Below are positions 37,373 through 49,342 of a DNA stretch of 64,000 nucleotides, one piece after another; position 1 is the first letter of the stretch, and each line of letters opens with the position of its first letter. The notes beneath the pieces are model-generated. The model searched no databases. It was not told the origin of the DNA and saw only the letters and a program-made list of their open reading frames with translations. A program made the position numbers and the translations under genes. Source of the DNA: an uncultured Clostridia bacterium (GTDB lineage: Bacteria > Bacillota > Clostridia > TANB77 > CAG-508); the NCBI GenBank assembly GCA_934167445.1, contig CAKPKJ010000004.1, forward strand, positions 124,001 through 188,000, given 5' to 3'.

Positions 37373-38416
37373 ATGGGAGAGATAATAGATTTTGAAACAG
37401 GTAAAATAATAGAAACAAGAAAAACAAAAAGAGAAAATTTTATAGGACCATTAAAAGTACCACAAGTACAACAAGCACCGCAAGCACCACAAGTGCAACA
37501 AGTACAACATGTACAACTAGCACAAAGTCAAAGAACAAGCGAAAGAACTAGAGATGTAGAGAATAAAGCTACAGAAACTAGAGATTCAGGAGCTAGAAAT
37601 ACGGAAAATCAAGAAACAAGGCGTAAAAGAAGAACCATAAAGAATAAACCAAGTAAACAAAAATTTAATTTACAGGGAAAGAAAAAAGTAATAGCAATAG
37701 CATTGGCAGCAGCATTAGTAGGAGGAATTGGATATTGGGGAACCCAAGCATATGCAACATTTAAAACAGATAATGCACCAATAACATTAGAACAAGCTGA
37801 GCAGAGTGGAAAAACTGCAGAAGATTTAAAAATAGATGCAGATACATTACAAAAAATACAAGAATTACAAGAAAGATTATCTTCTGACGATATAGATATC
37901 GAAGAATTAATAAGTATTGGAAATGATACTTATAACTTACAAAGGGATGTTATAAAATCAAAACTTGCAGCTCAACTTGGAGTGGAAAATGACGATATAG
38001 GAATATACTCAAGCTATGATAAAAGTCAAGGTGATGGTAGCAGAGAATATATTGAAGTTAAAGGTGAAAATCAATATAATAATAGAACAATATTTGAAAG
38101 CCAATTACCAGACGAAATTGAAAATTATATAAAAGAAGTTGCACGAACACAAACTAACATAACTAATGTAAGAAATGGAACATTTGACAAAAAAGATATA
38201 ATAAAAGCATATAAGGAAGTAATTGGTGAGACAAGTCAATTTGCAGCAGGAGATTTAAAAATCGAATATGAAGTAGATGAAAATAATAAAGTTGTAAAAG
38301 ACCAAAATGGAAATGCAAAAATTAAAAAAATAACATATGATCAAACAACACAAAAAGAATTAAATACTTCAAAAACTAATGCAAAAATGACAGAGCGTGA
38401 TGACGAAGAAAGGTAA
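37373..38416 (+). CDS. Single-pass membrane protein with Gln/Val/Pro-rich cytoplasmic tail, function unknown
   Basis: 347 residues from ATG 37373 (after AAAGGAGG). Residues about 30-50 are short PQVQQ/APQ repeats. A basic, low-complexity stretch leads to one TM helix (about residues 100-122: VIAIALAAALVGGIGYWG), and the rest is a soluble, probably extracellular domain with helical (LQKIQELQERL) and mixed regions. No family recognised. The hairpin that ends this gene contains the ribosome binding site of the following ndvB-like gene. Confidence 0.7.
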   Translation: MGEIIDFETGKIIETRKTKRENFIGPLKVPQVQQAPQAPQVQQVQHVQLAQSQRTSERTRDVENKATETRDSGARNTENQETRRKRRTIKNKPSKQKFNLQGKKKVIAIALAAALVGGIGYWGTQAYATFKTDNAPITLEQAEQSGKTAEDLKIDADTLQKIQELQERLSSDDIDIEELISIGNDTYNLQRDVIKSKLAAQLGVENDDIGIYSSYDKSQGDGSREYIEVKGENQYNNRTIFESQLPDEIENYIKEVARTQTNITNVRNGTFDKKDIIKAYKEVIGETSQFAAGDLKIEYEVDENNKVVKDQNGNAKIKKITYDQTTQKELNTSKTNAKMTERDDEER

Positions 38417-38432
38417 ATAAATGTATAAAATT

Positions 38433-38488
38433 ACCACTCTTTGCTAACAATATGTATAAAACATATTAGCAAGGGGTGGAATTTTTTT
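38433..38488 (+). terminator. Terminator-like hairpin that holds the ndvB ribosome binding site
   Basis: Left arm ACCACTCTTTGCTAACAATA (38433-38452) plus TGT, loop ATAAA, right arm ACATATTAGCAAGGGGTGG, then A-A and seven T ending in the TTG start. The AAGGGGTGG needed for translation at 38487 is entirely within the right arm. It can serve as terminator of the upstream gene and as an attenuator or translation block of ndvB. Confidence 0.7.
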
Positions 38489-41400
38489 GAAAATATTAAA
38501 AATAAATGGAACTCAATTAGATAAAATGCAGTTAGAAAATCATTTGCAAAAAGTAGCTGCAAACCATAACCTAGTAGCAAAATCTGATAAAAATACGTAT
38601 CCAATACCACATTTAATGGAAAGCTTTAGGGTAATACAAGAAGTATACAGCCTATTAAGCGAGCACTTAAAATTAGGAATAAGCATACATCCAGCAGGTG
38701 AATGGTTGTTAGATAATTTATATGTTATAGAAGAATGCGTAAAACAAATACAAAATCAATTAACAATAAAAAAATATACAAATTTTGTTGGAATAGCAAA
38801 TGGACAATATAAAGGATTTGCTAGAATATATGTATTAGCAGCAGAAATTGTGGCATATACAGATAACAATATAGAAAGAAAAGATTTAGAACATTATCTT
38901 GCAAGTTATCAAACTAAAAAGACGTTAAATATGGAAGAAATATGGAATATAGGATTATTTTTAGAAATAGCAATAATAGAAAACATACGAGAGGTATGTG
39001 AAAAAATATATGTTGCACAAATTGAAAAATATAAAGCTGAAAATATAGTAGAAAGATTAATAGAAAACAAAAATAAGCAAGAGCAGAAATTCAAAATAAA
39101 TCAAGATAAGAAATTTCAAAAAGATGTACAAAATGATACCCAATACTCATTTGTAGAGTATATGTCATATATTTTAAAAAGATATGGAAAAAAGGGATAT
39201 AGCTATTTAAAAGCGTTAGAAGAAACAGTAGAACTCACAGGAACTACAGTATCAGAAGTTATAAAAAAAGAGCATTTTGATATAGCTGTAAGAAAAGTAT
39301 CAATAGGAAATAGCATAACAAGTATAAAAAGAATTCAAAGAATAAATTTTTTAGATATATTTGAAAAAATAAATGGAGTAGAAGAATTACTAAAACAAGA
39401 CCCTAGTGGAATATATGAAAAAATGGACATTAAAACCAAAACATATTACAGAAACACAATAAAAGAAATATCTAAGAAAACTAAAATTTCTGAAATATAT
39501 ATATCAAAAAAAGTGTTAGAAATATCACAGCAAAGTAATAAGCATATAGGATACTATTTAATAGATAAAGGAAAAAAAGAATTATATCAAAAACTAAATT
39601 ACAAATCTAAAAAAGAACTTAGTTGTACAAACAAATCAAGAATTTATATATCAGTAATAACAATTTTAAGTCTAATAATTTCGTATTATTTTGCGAAAAT
39701 AACAAACAGCAATATACAAAAAACAAGTTTTTTAATATTAAGTATGGTAGCATTTTTCATACCTGCAACAGAAATTGTAATGCAAATTATATCTTATATA
39801 TTAAGTAAAACAGTAAAACCACAAATAATTCCTAAATTAGATTTTTCAAATGGAATAGACGAAGAAAACAAAACAATGGTAGTTATTCCAACAATTATAA
39901 AAGATAAAGAAAAAGTAAAAGAATTAATGAAAAAATTAGAGGTATTTTATTTAGCAAATAAGTCTAAAAATATCTATTTTTGCTTATTAGGAGATTGCTC
40001 ACAAAGTAAAAATAAAGAAGAATCATTTGACAAAGAAGTAATACAAGAAGGAATAAAACAAACTGACAGATTAAATGAAAAATATCAAAACGAAGCGGAA
40101 ATTATACCAATTTTTAATTTTATATACAGAAAAAGAATGTGGAATGAAAAGGAAAAATCATACCTTGGCTGGGAAAGAAAAAGAGGTATGTTAAATCAAT
40201 TTAATGAATATCTTTTAGGAAATATTGAAAATCCATTCAGGGAAAACACATTAGAAAATTATGAAGAAAATCAAAAAAATGAAATAGCAGAGCAATTAAA
40301 AAATATAAAATATATTATAACATTAGATGCAGATACAGAATTAGTATTAAATTCAGCATTTGAATTGATTGGAGCAATGGCACATATTTTGAATAAACCA
40401 GTAACAGACAATACAAATACTAGAGTAATTTCAGGATATGGAATAATGCAACCACGAGTTGGTATAAATCTAGATATTAGCTATTTTAATTTATTTACTA
40501 AAATATTTGCCGGTGCAGGAGGAATTGACAATTACACAAATGCAATATCGGATTTGTATCAAGATAATTTTAAAGAGGGAATTTTTACAGGAAAAGGAAT
40601 ATATGATTTACAAGTATTTTCTAAAATTTTAAATAACAAATTTCCAGAAAATACAGTACTTAGTCACGATTTGTTAGAAGGTTGTTACTTACGTTGTGGC
40701 CTTGTTTCAGATATTATGCTAATGGACGGATATCCAACAAAATATAATAGTTTTATAAATAGATTATCTAGATGGACAAGAGGAGACTGGCAAATTATAA
40801 AGTGGTTATTGCCCAAATATGGATTAAATCTAATATCAAGATTTAAAATATTAGATAATTTAAGAAGAAGTTTATTAGAAATTACAGTTTTAATTAGTAT
40901 GTTGGTTCTAGCACTAGCAAAAAAAAGCTATATTTGGATGTTAATTATACCAGTAATTCCATTTATGCTAGAACTAATCAACACTATAGTTTTTAGAAAA
41001 GAAGGAGAGCAAAAATCTAAAACATTTACACCTAAAATCTCTGGAGTAAAAGGAATTCTAATAAGGGCGATTTTAACAATAGGGTGTTTACCATATAAGG
41101 CATATATTTCAGCAAAAGCAATTATAAAAACATTGTATAGAGTGTGTATTTCACATAGGAACTTGCTAGAGTGGATGACATCAGAAGAAGCAGAAAAACA
41201 AGCTAAATCTAACATTACAGCATATATAAAACAAATGTGGTTTAATATATTTATTGGAACTATAGAAGTTGCTTGTGGCATATGGGCTAATTCAATATAT
41301 GGAATTGTTTTGGGAGTTATTTGGATAATAGCACCTGAAGTGATGTGGTATATAAGTCAAAAAGTCAATAAAATAAAACCAATTGAAAAATTAAATTCAG

Positions 41401-44400
41401 AAGAAAAAGAATATTTAATGGAAATTGGAAGAAAGACATGGAGTTTTTTTGAACAATATCTAACTAAAGAAAACAATTACTTAATACCGGATAATTATCA
41501 AGAAGATAGAAGAGAAAAAATTGTGCCACGAACATCTTCAACAAATATTGGCTTGTCACTTCTTGCAGTCATTTCTGCATATGATATGAGATATATAACA
41601 GAAGAAAGAGCTATAGAATTGTTAAAAAATATGATTTATACAATTATGGATTTGCCTAAATGGAATGGACATTTGTATAATTGGTATCAGATAAAAAGTA
41701 AAGAGCCATTAATACCAAGATATATTTCAACAGTTGATAGTGGTAACTTTATAGGCTATATGTATGTGGTTAAAGATTTTTTTGAAACATACGCTAATAG
41801 CATAGTAAACAATAAGACAAATAGCATAAGTGAAATTAACACAAATAGCACAAACAAAGAAGAAATAAAAAGCCTAATAGAAATAGTAGACAACATCATA
41901 AATACTACAGACTTCAGTGTTCTATACAATAATGAATTACAGATTTTTTCAATTGGATTTAATATAGAAGAAAATAAATTAACAGATTCATATTATGATT
42001 TATTAGCATCTGAATCAAGACAAGCAAGTTTAGTTGCAATTGCAAAAAAAGATGTTCCATCGAAACATTGGAACCACTTAAGTAGGACTCTTACAACATT
42101 AGGAAAATACAAAGGACTTATATCCTGGTCTGGAACAGCATTTGAATACTTAATGCCAGATATAAATGTGCCAAGATATGAAGGGAGTTTGTTGGATGAG
42201 TCTTGCAAATTTATGATATTAAGCCAAAGAGAATATGCAAAAAAATTAAATATTCCATTTGGAATATCAGAAGCAGCATTTAATGTAAAAGATTTAAAAT
42301 CAAATTATCAATATAAAGCATTTGGAATACCATGGTTAGGCCTAAAGAGAGGGCTTGCAGACGAACTAGTAGTATCTGCATATGGAGGAGTATTAGCAAT
42401 AAATGATATCCCAAAAGAAGAAGTAATAAACCTAAAAAATCTTGAAAAAGAAGGAATGTATAACAAATATGGTTTTTATGAATCAATTGATTATACACCA
42501 GAAAGAGTAGAAAAGGGAAAAACATCCAGTGTTGTAAAAACATATATGGCACATCACCAAGGACTAATATTGTTATCTATAAACAATTTATTTAACAATA
42601 ATATTTTACAAAAAAGATTTGTGGAAAATCCAGAAATAAAAGCAATTAGCATATTGTTGCAAGAAACAATGCCAGAAAAATCTATAATAACTAAAGAGAA
42701 AAAAGAAAAGGTAGAAAAATTAAAATATAAAGATTATGAAAATTATGTAGTAACAGAATACAATAAAATAGACGAAAGATTAATAACGGGAAATGTAATA
42801 TCAAACGAAAATTATACAATTGCAATAAATCAAAAAGGAGAAGGAATAAGCAAATATAAAGACATATATGTAAATAGATTTAAGCCTACAGATGACTACT
42901 CGCAAGGAATATTTTTTGTAATGAAAAATATAAAAAATAAACAAATATGGAGTTCAAATTATAATTTTAACAATAAAAAAGAAGATAACTATCAAATAAA
43001 ATTTATGCCAGATAGTGTAGAACAAGAAATAATTGAAGGAAATATAAAAACAAAAATAAAAACAACTGTTGCATCAAATGAACCGGTTGAATTACGTAGT
43101 TTAATATTGGAAAATCAAGGACAAGAAGAAGAAACAATAGAAGTTATAACATATTTTGAGCCAGTATTGTCAAAAAAGGAACAAGATTATGCTCATCCTG
43201 CATTTAATAATTTGTTCTTAGTATCAGAATTTGATGAAAGAACAAACAGTATAATTGTAAAAAGAACAAACAGAGAAAACAATTCAAAAAAGATGTATTT
43301 AATAGCTAATTTATCCACAAATTGTGAAACAATTGGGGATTTGGAATACGAAATAAACCAAGAAAAATTCATAGGTAGAGGTAATTTAGAAATACCATAT
43401 ATGGTTAAAAATTCAATACCATTTTCTAGAAAAATAGGTTTAGTAACAGAACCAATAGTTGCATTAAAAAGAATTATAAAAATAAAACCTAAAGAACAGG
43501 TATATGTAAACCTAATAATTGGAGTAGGTGAAGATAAGGCTAAATTAGAAAATAGTGTACAAAAATATCAATCGGTAGAAAATGTTAAAATGGAATTTGA
43601 ATTATCTAAAGCAAGGGTCGAGGCAGAAAGCAGATATTTAAGAATAAAGGGCACAGATATTACATTATACCAAAAGATGTTGTCATATATAATTTTTGAC
43701 AATTCAGTAAAAAGTCAAAGATTAAAACGTATAAAGGTAGGGCAGTATGAACAGGCAGATTTATGGAAATATGGTATTTCAGGAGATTATCCAATAATAC
43801 TTGTAAAAATAAAAGATGTAAATGATGTATATGTGTTAAAAGACATATTAAAAGCATATGAATTTTTTAGAAGTAAAAATGTAAAAACAGAGTTAGTTAT
43901 CCTAGACGAAGAAAAGCACAGCTACGAAAATTATGTTAGAGAAGAAATTGAAGGTGTGATTTTAAGTCAACATATGGGATATTTGAAAAACCAAAGAACT
44001 GGAATTTTTTGTTTAGTTAAGGGTGAAATAGATAAAAAAGATATAGCATTATTAGAAATAGTTGCAACAATTAGCATAGATAGTAGTAAAGGAAGCTTGA
44101 AAAATAATATAAAGGAGTTAGAAGAAGATTATTTAGAAAGATATAAAATAATAGAAAGTGAAGAAAAAGCTCAATTTGTAGAAGATAACGAACTAGATAT
44201 AGATATATTAAAAGATAATGAGAAATTAAAATATTATAACGAATATGGAGGTTTCTCAGAAGATGGAAAAGAATATTTAATAAAGGTAAATAAAGCTAAT
44301 AGATTACCAACTGTATGGAGTCATATTTTAGCAAATAAAAGATTTGGAACAGTAATAACTGAAAATATGGGTGGATATACGTGGTATAAAAATAGTAGAC

Positions 44401-46617
44401 TAAATAGAGTAACTAGTTGGGAGAACAACCCAAATTATGATATACCAAGTGAAGTAATATATATAAAAGATAAGGATAATAAAAAGGTATGGTCATTAGG
44501 CCTAAATCCAATGCCAGATGATAGAAATTACAATATAATATATGGATTTGGCTATTGCAAATATATTCATAAAAGCGATGGAATAGAGCAGGAAGCAGAA
44601 GTATTTGTTCCAACAGAAGATTGTTGTAAAATTACATTGCTAAAATTAAAAAATATTACGCCAAATAGAAAAAATATTAAATTATATTATTATACAAAGC
44701 CAGTATTAGGGGAAGATGAGATAAAAACAAATGGTTATATATGGACTAATTTTGATAAAAACAACAACATTATATATGCTAAAAGCATATATAATAATGA
44801 AACAAATAGCATATCATATATAGCGGCGAATGAAAAAATAAATTCATATACAGGTGACAGAAGATTCTTTAAAGGTCTTGGTACACTTGAAAAACCAGAT
44901 GGAGTTTATAAAGATAGGCTTAATAATGAAAATGGACTAGGAAAGCAAAACTGTATTTCGTTTGAAATAGAAATAGAACTAGAAAGTTATGCAGAAAAAG
45001 AAGTTGTGTTAATATTAGGTGCTGATGAAAAGTTAATTGATTGTAAAAATACTGCATATAAATACAGTAAAATACCAAATGTTAAACAAGAATTAGAAAA
45101 TACAAAAAGATATTGGAAAGAATTACTTCGGAAGACTGCAAGTATATACGCCAATAGAATCTACAAATATATTGTTAAATGGCTGGTTAGCATATCAGAC
45201 AATAGTAAGTAGGTTGTATGCTAGAAGCGGATATTACCAATCAGGCGGAGCGTACGGATTTAGAGACCAATTACAAGACACTTTAGGGCTTAAATATTTA
45301 GATGCCGAAATAATGAAAAATCAAATAATAAAACACAGTGAACATCAATTTTTAGAAGGAGATGTTGAACACTGGTGGCATGAAGAAACCGGAAGAGGAA
45401 TACGTACAAGATTTTCAGATGATTTATTGTGGCTAGTATATATGACAATAGAATATATAAAATTTACTGGAAATAAATCAATATTAGATATAGAAACTAA
45501 GTATTTAGAAGGACCGATATTAGAAGAAGGACAAGATGAGAAGTATAACCTATATGTAAAAAGTACGTTAGCTGAGAGCATATATAAACATTGCGTAAAA
45601 GCAATAGAAAAAAGTCTAAACTTTGGAGAAAACGGATTGCCTAAAATCGGCTCAGGAGATTGGAATGACGCATTTAGTGCAGTAGGAAATAAAGGAAAAG
45701 GAGAAAGCATTTGGTTAGGTTTCTTTTTGTACAAAATACTTGATGGATTTATTCCAATATGTAAAGAAAAAAATGATGAGCAATTGGCCATAAAATATGA
45801 TGAAATAAAACAAAAACTAAAAAAAGCATTAAATACAAATGGCTGGGATGGAAGATGGTATAAAAGAGCATATATGGATGATGGAAACATATTAGGAAGT
45901 ATTGGAAATGATGAATGTAGGATAGACAGTATTGCGCAAAGTTGGAGTGTGATTTCAAATGCAGGGGATAATGATAAAAAATTCATATCAATGGAAAGCT
46001 TAGAAAATCACTTGGTAGATAAAGATAATGGAATAATTAAATTGTTAGACCCACCATTTGAAAAAGGAAAATTAGAACCAGGTTATATAAAAGCATATTT
46101 GCCAGGAGTAAGAGAAAATGGTGGACAATACACACACGCAGCAGTATGGGCAATAATTGCTGAAAGCATATTAGGCTTTGGGGATAAAGCTTTTGAATTG
46201 TATAGAATGATAAACCCAATAGAACATTCAAGAACAAAAGAAGCATCAAATAAATATAAAGTAGAACCATATGTAATACCAGCAGATATATATGGTGCAG
46301 GAAACTTAGCTGGCAGAGGTGGCTGGACATGGTATACAGGCTCAAGTAGTTGGTATTATGAAGCTGGAATAAAGTATATATTAGGACTAAATATAGAAAA
46401 TGGTTATATATCAATAAATCCATGTATACCTAAGAGTTGGAAAGAATATAAAATTCAGTATAAGTGGAAAGAAAGTGTTTATAATATAGTGGTTAAAAAT
46501 CTTAGTGAGAAAAATCAGGGCTTAATTTATGTTAGACTTAATGGGCAAGAGGTAGAAAATAGGATAAAGCTTGATGGAAGTAGAAATGTTTATAATGTAG
46601 AAGTTGAAATAAAATAA
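38487..46617 (+). CDS. ndvB: Cyclic beta-glucan synthase (NdvB/Cgs-like, GT84-GH94), read through a CGGA +1 frameshift
   Basis: Giant membrane enzyme, 2709 residues with a +1 shift at 45129; length fits the family (about 2800). N-terminal region, TM helices near 395-450, glycosyltransferase domain (TLDADTELV, LSHDLLEGCYLRCG, SRWTRGDWQ), more TM helices near 800-980, a glycoamylase-like region (AHHQGL), carbohydrate-binding parts and a GH94 phosphorylase domain (GGYTWYKNSRLNR...SGDWNDAF near 2390, GGWTWYTGSSSWYY). The zero frame ends at 45212, within the GH94 part, before its catalytic Asp. Removing the C at 45129 gives LL-GRLQVYTPIESTNILLNGWLA, the family sequence. TTG start at 38487, AAGGGGTGG inside a hairpin. 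Product is probably a cyclic 1,2-beta-glucan or a related beta-glucan. Confidence 0.88.
45129..45132 (+). other. CGGA +1 recoding site in the ndvB-like gene
   Basis: Zero frame TTA CTT CGG AAG; skipping C gives CTT GGA AGA CTG CAA. The CGG is codon 2215 from TTG 38487. Confidence 0.8.
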
Positions 46618-46627
46618 TTATTATAAT

Positions 46628-46771
46628 AAAAATCAATATATATTATTTTCTTTATGCCTTGTGTATTGCAACCTTACAATTTTTAAATTCTTGTAGGTTG
46701 ATCTAATCGCACTTGCATAGTTCGTTTGGTCGCTTACGCGACCTTGCATAAAATAATATATATTGATTTTT
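46628..46771. repeat. Palindromic dispersed element, copy 2
   Basis: 144 bp with perfect 22-bp terminal inverted repeats (AAAAATCAATATATATTATT...). The core CGTTTGGTCGCTTACGCG and CTTTATGCCTTGTGT are as in copy 1 (6397), but the inner stem differs (GCAACCTTACAA/TTGTAGGTTG). It begins 11 nt after the ndvB stop and can act as terminator. Confidence 0.8.
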
Positions 46772-46861
46772 CTATAGTTACATTATATGTAAATAATTTT
46801 GAAAAATTAAAATAATGTGGTATAATATGCAAGAAACAAAAGGAAGCAATAGGTGAACAAT

Positions 46862-47911
46862 ATGAATAAAAAAGAATTAATAGAAGAGTTAAAACAAAAT
46901 ATACCAGATTTTACAGGAACAGAGGAAGAAAAAGAACTAAAAACAGCTTTATATGTGTATGTAGAATTGGCTAAAAGAAAAGTGTTTGATACTAGATTTT
47001 ATGGCAATATTAAGCAAAGAGAAAAATCTGTAAGAGAATCAATGGATAATATTACTGATGTAGATAAAGCAGTAAAGGAGAGAAGAATAACTTGTATATC
47101 AATGGCTAGCTTATATTCAAGTATGTTAGAAGAGTTTGGAATAAATAGCATTGTATGTAGTGATGATGCAGATTGTGAACGAATAACACACAGAAATACT
47201 ATGATAATAACTAAATCTGTAAGAAGATATGAAGTTGACTGTCAAAGAGATATGGAAAATATACAAACTAAAAGGAGATTACAATGGTTTGCGATAAAAA
47301 AATCATGTTGGGAAACCATTCCACCAGAAAAATTAACTGAAATGCTAATTGAAGTGGGATATATAGAAAATGAAAAAGACTACCAAAATGATGTAATTGC
47401 TAAACTAGCCAGTGAATTAAAAGATGAAGATAATGTTGCAGCACAAATGAGACAAATATTAGAAAATAAAGAAATTTATGAAGCAACAAAAAACGCGGGA
47501 GTAATAGAAGCCAGACAATATTACACTTCAGTATTACAAACAATAATACCAGAATCTAAATTGGATATGGAAGCATATGAAATCAAAAGTTTTATGTGTA
47601 GAAAAAAGAAAAATAAAGACGATTATGATTATACATTTGGAATATACGGAATAGATAAAGCAACAGATGATGTACAAGTGTATATGTATTCGGCAAAGAA
47701 AAAGAGACCATTACATTGTGATATTGAAACATTAAAAAGATTAAAACAAAATGGTTTGATATTAGGAAAAAGTGAAAAAGATAGAGCAGCTAGCTGGTTA
47801 AATAAAAAAATAGCAAAAACAACCATAAAAAAATCAACAGATGCAACTCAATATGATAACCAAATTGATGTAAACGAATTAGTAAATAGTGAGGAAGAAA
47901 ATGATAGATAA
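46862..47911 (+). CDS. Transglutaminase-like cysteine protein, function unknown
   Basis: About 349 residues (GTG at 46853 would add three). ATG 46862 follows AGGTG at 6-nt spacing; GTG 46853 follows AAAGGAAG. I see a transglutaminase-like/papain-like triad in the right order: Cys in ITCISMASLYSSMLEEFGI (residue 81, counted from the GTG), His in RITHRNTMII (113) and Asp in YEVDCQRD (129). The second half is charged and has no recognised domain. No signal peptide, so probably cytoplasmic. It is 29 nt before an HD-domain gene and likely co-transcribed. I do not recognise a named family. Confidence 0.65.
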   Translation: MNKKELIEELKQNIPDFTGTEEEKELKTALYVYVELAKRKVFDTRFYGNIKQREKSVRESMDNITDVDKAVKERRITCISMASLYSSMLEEFGINSIVCSDDADCERITHRNTMIITKSVRRYEVDCQRDMENIQTKRRLQWFAIKKSCWETIPPEKLTEMLIEVGYIENEKDYQNDVIAKLASELKDEDNVAAQMRQILENKEIYEATKNAGVIEARQYYTSVLQTIIPESKLDMEAYEIKSFMCRKKKNKDDYDYTFGIYGIDKATDDVQVYMYSAKKKRPLHCDIETLKRLKQNGLILGKSEKDRAASWLNKKIAKTTIKKSTDATQYDNQIDVNELVNSEEENDR

Positions 47912-47940
47912 TTAATATTAACGAAAGGATGAAGTGATAG

Positions 47941-48495
47941 ATGAAAGAAGAATTTTTAGCATTATTAAGAAAAGTAAAAAGAGAGGGAATAGAGGATTTA
48001 ATTAATTTTTTAGAAAAATCAGATTTCTTTATAGCACCAGCAAGCACAAGATTTCATGGAAATTTTGAAGGTGGGCTTGCAGCACACAGTATGCAAGTTT
48101 ATGAAATATTAAAACATAAAGTTGAGAATTGTGTAATGGATATAAATATTTCAGAAGAATCAATAATATTAATAGGCTTATTACATGATATATGTAAAAC
48201 AAATTTTTATAAAGTAGATTACAGAAATGCTAAAAATGCATTAGGTGTATGGGAAAAAGTGCCATATTATACAGTAGATGATACAATTCCATATGGGCAT
48301 GGAGAAAAATCAGTAATGATGATTACAGAATACATAAAATTAACACCTGAAGAAAAATACTCAATTCGTTGGCATATGGGATATACAGAGCCAAAAGAAA
48401 ATTATAATGCAATTGGAGCAACTTATAAAAAATATCCAATAGCATTATTAACACATGAAGCAGATTTAGAAGCAACATATTTCTATGATACATAA
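47941..48495 (+). CDS. HD-domain hydrolase
   Basis: 184 residues of a single HD domain: first His in GGLAAHSMQVYE, metal pair in LIGLLHDICKTNF, further His in PYGHGEKSV, WHMGYTEP and a final THEADLEAT Asp. This matches small HD phosphohydrolases near YokB/YfbR type but the substrate is unknown. ATG 47941 follows AAAGGATGAAGTG. It is followed by ruvA after about 100 nt. Confidence 0.82.
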   Translation: MKEEFLALLRKVKREGIEDLINFLEKSDFFIAPASTRFHGNFEGGLAAHSMQVYEILKHKVENCVMDINISEESIILIGLLHDICKTNFYKVDYRNAKNALGVWEKVPYYTVDDTIPYGHGEKSVMMITEYIKLTPEEKYSIRWHMGYTEPKENYNAIGATYKKYPIALLTHEADLEATYFYDT

Positions 48496-48598
48496 TAAAA
48501 AATGAGATGATTTTAAAAATCTGATGGGGCAAACCTTAGATAAGAAATAAGTAGCAAAAAATATAATAGCGTCAAATGAGAAAAAAGGAAGGTTACAA

Positions 48599-49237
48599 AT
48601 GTTAGCATATATAAAAGGAATTTTAGAAATGAAAATGACAGACTATGTTGTAATAGATGTAGGCGGTCTAGGATATAAAGTATTTATGTCAGAAAATGGA
48701 ATAGAAAACTTAGGAAATATAGGAGAAACAGTAAAAATTCATACACATTATAGAGTTAGAGAAGATGATATAAGTATATTTGGATTTAACACGTTAGAAG
48801 AATTGAAAATGTTCGAATTACTTCTAGGAGTAAGTGGTGTAGGAGCAAAAACTGCGTTAGGTATGCTAGCAATTTGTGAACCATCAGATTTTGCATTAGC
48901 AGTAGTTTCAGAAGATGTAAAAACACTAACACAAATACCTGGAATAGGGCCAAAATCAGCTAAAAGAATAATATTAGAATTAAAAGATAAAATAAAAATG
49001 GAACAACAAGTTGAAGCTATCAAAAAACAAATAGGTGAAGAAAATGTTAACTCAGGAAAGACAAAAATGCAAGAACTACTAGAAAGTCAAGGAAAAGCTA
49101 AGGAAGCAATAGAAGCATTACAAGTGTTAGGATATAATAAAAAAGAAATTGAAAAAGTATTTGAAAAAATAGAGGTAAATGAATTAACAACAGAAGAATT
49201 AATTAAAAAAGGATTACACTTATTGGGAAATCAGTAA
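48599..49237 (+). CDS. ruvA: Holliday junction branch migration protein RuvA
   Basis: 212 residues: OB-fold N-domain (MLAYIKGILEMKMTDYVVIDVGGLGYKV), two HhH motifs (LLGVSGVGAKTALGML and LTQIPGIGPKSAKRIILEL) and a C-terminal UBA-like domain that contacts RuvB (AIEALQVLGYNKKEIEKV). It binds the four-way junction. ruvB is not in the window; rarA follows directly, grouping two recombination factors. ATG 48599 follows AAAGGAAGG. Confidence 0.95.
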   Translation: MLAYIKGILEMKMTDYVVIDVGGLGYKVFMSENGIENLGNIGETVKIHTHYRVREDDISIFGFNTLEELKMFELLLGVSGVGAKTALGMLAICEPSDFALAVVSEDVKTLTQIPGIGPKSAKRIILELKDKIKMEQQVEAIKKQIGEENVNSGKTKMQELLESQGKAKEAIEALQVLGYNKKEIEKVFEKIEVNELTTEELIKKGLHLLGNQ

Positions 49238-49342
49238 TTAAAAAAGTTGTACTTATTGAAAAATTATAATATAGAAAACATTGAAAATAAAAGAAATTTT
49301 TAACATTAATATATACGTAACAATAAAAGGAATGTGATTATA

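Noticed and set aside
45172..46617. Separate GH94-type glycosidase gene
   Set aside because: It is the end of the ndvB-like protein in the shifted frame; the sequence GRLQVYTPIES before the first Met is also conserved.
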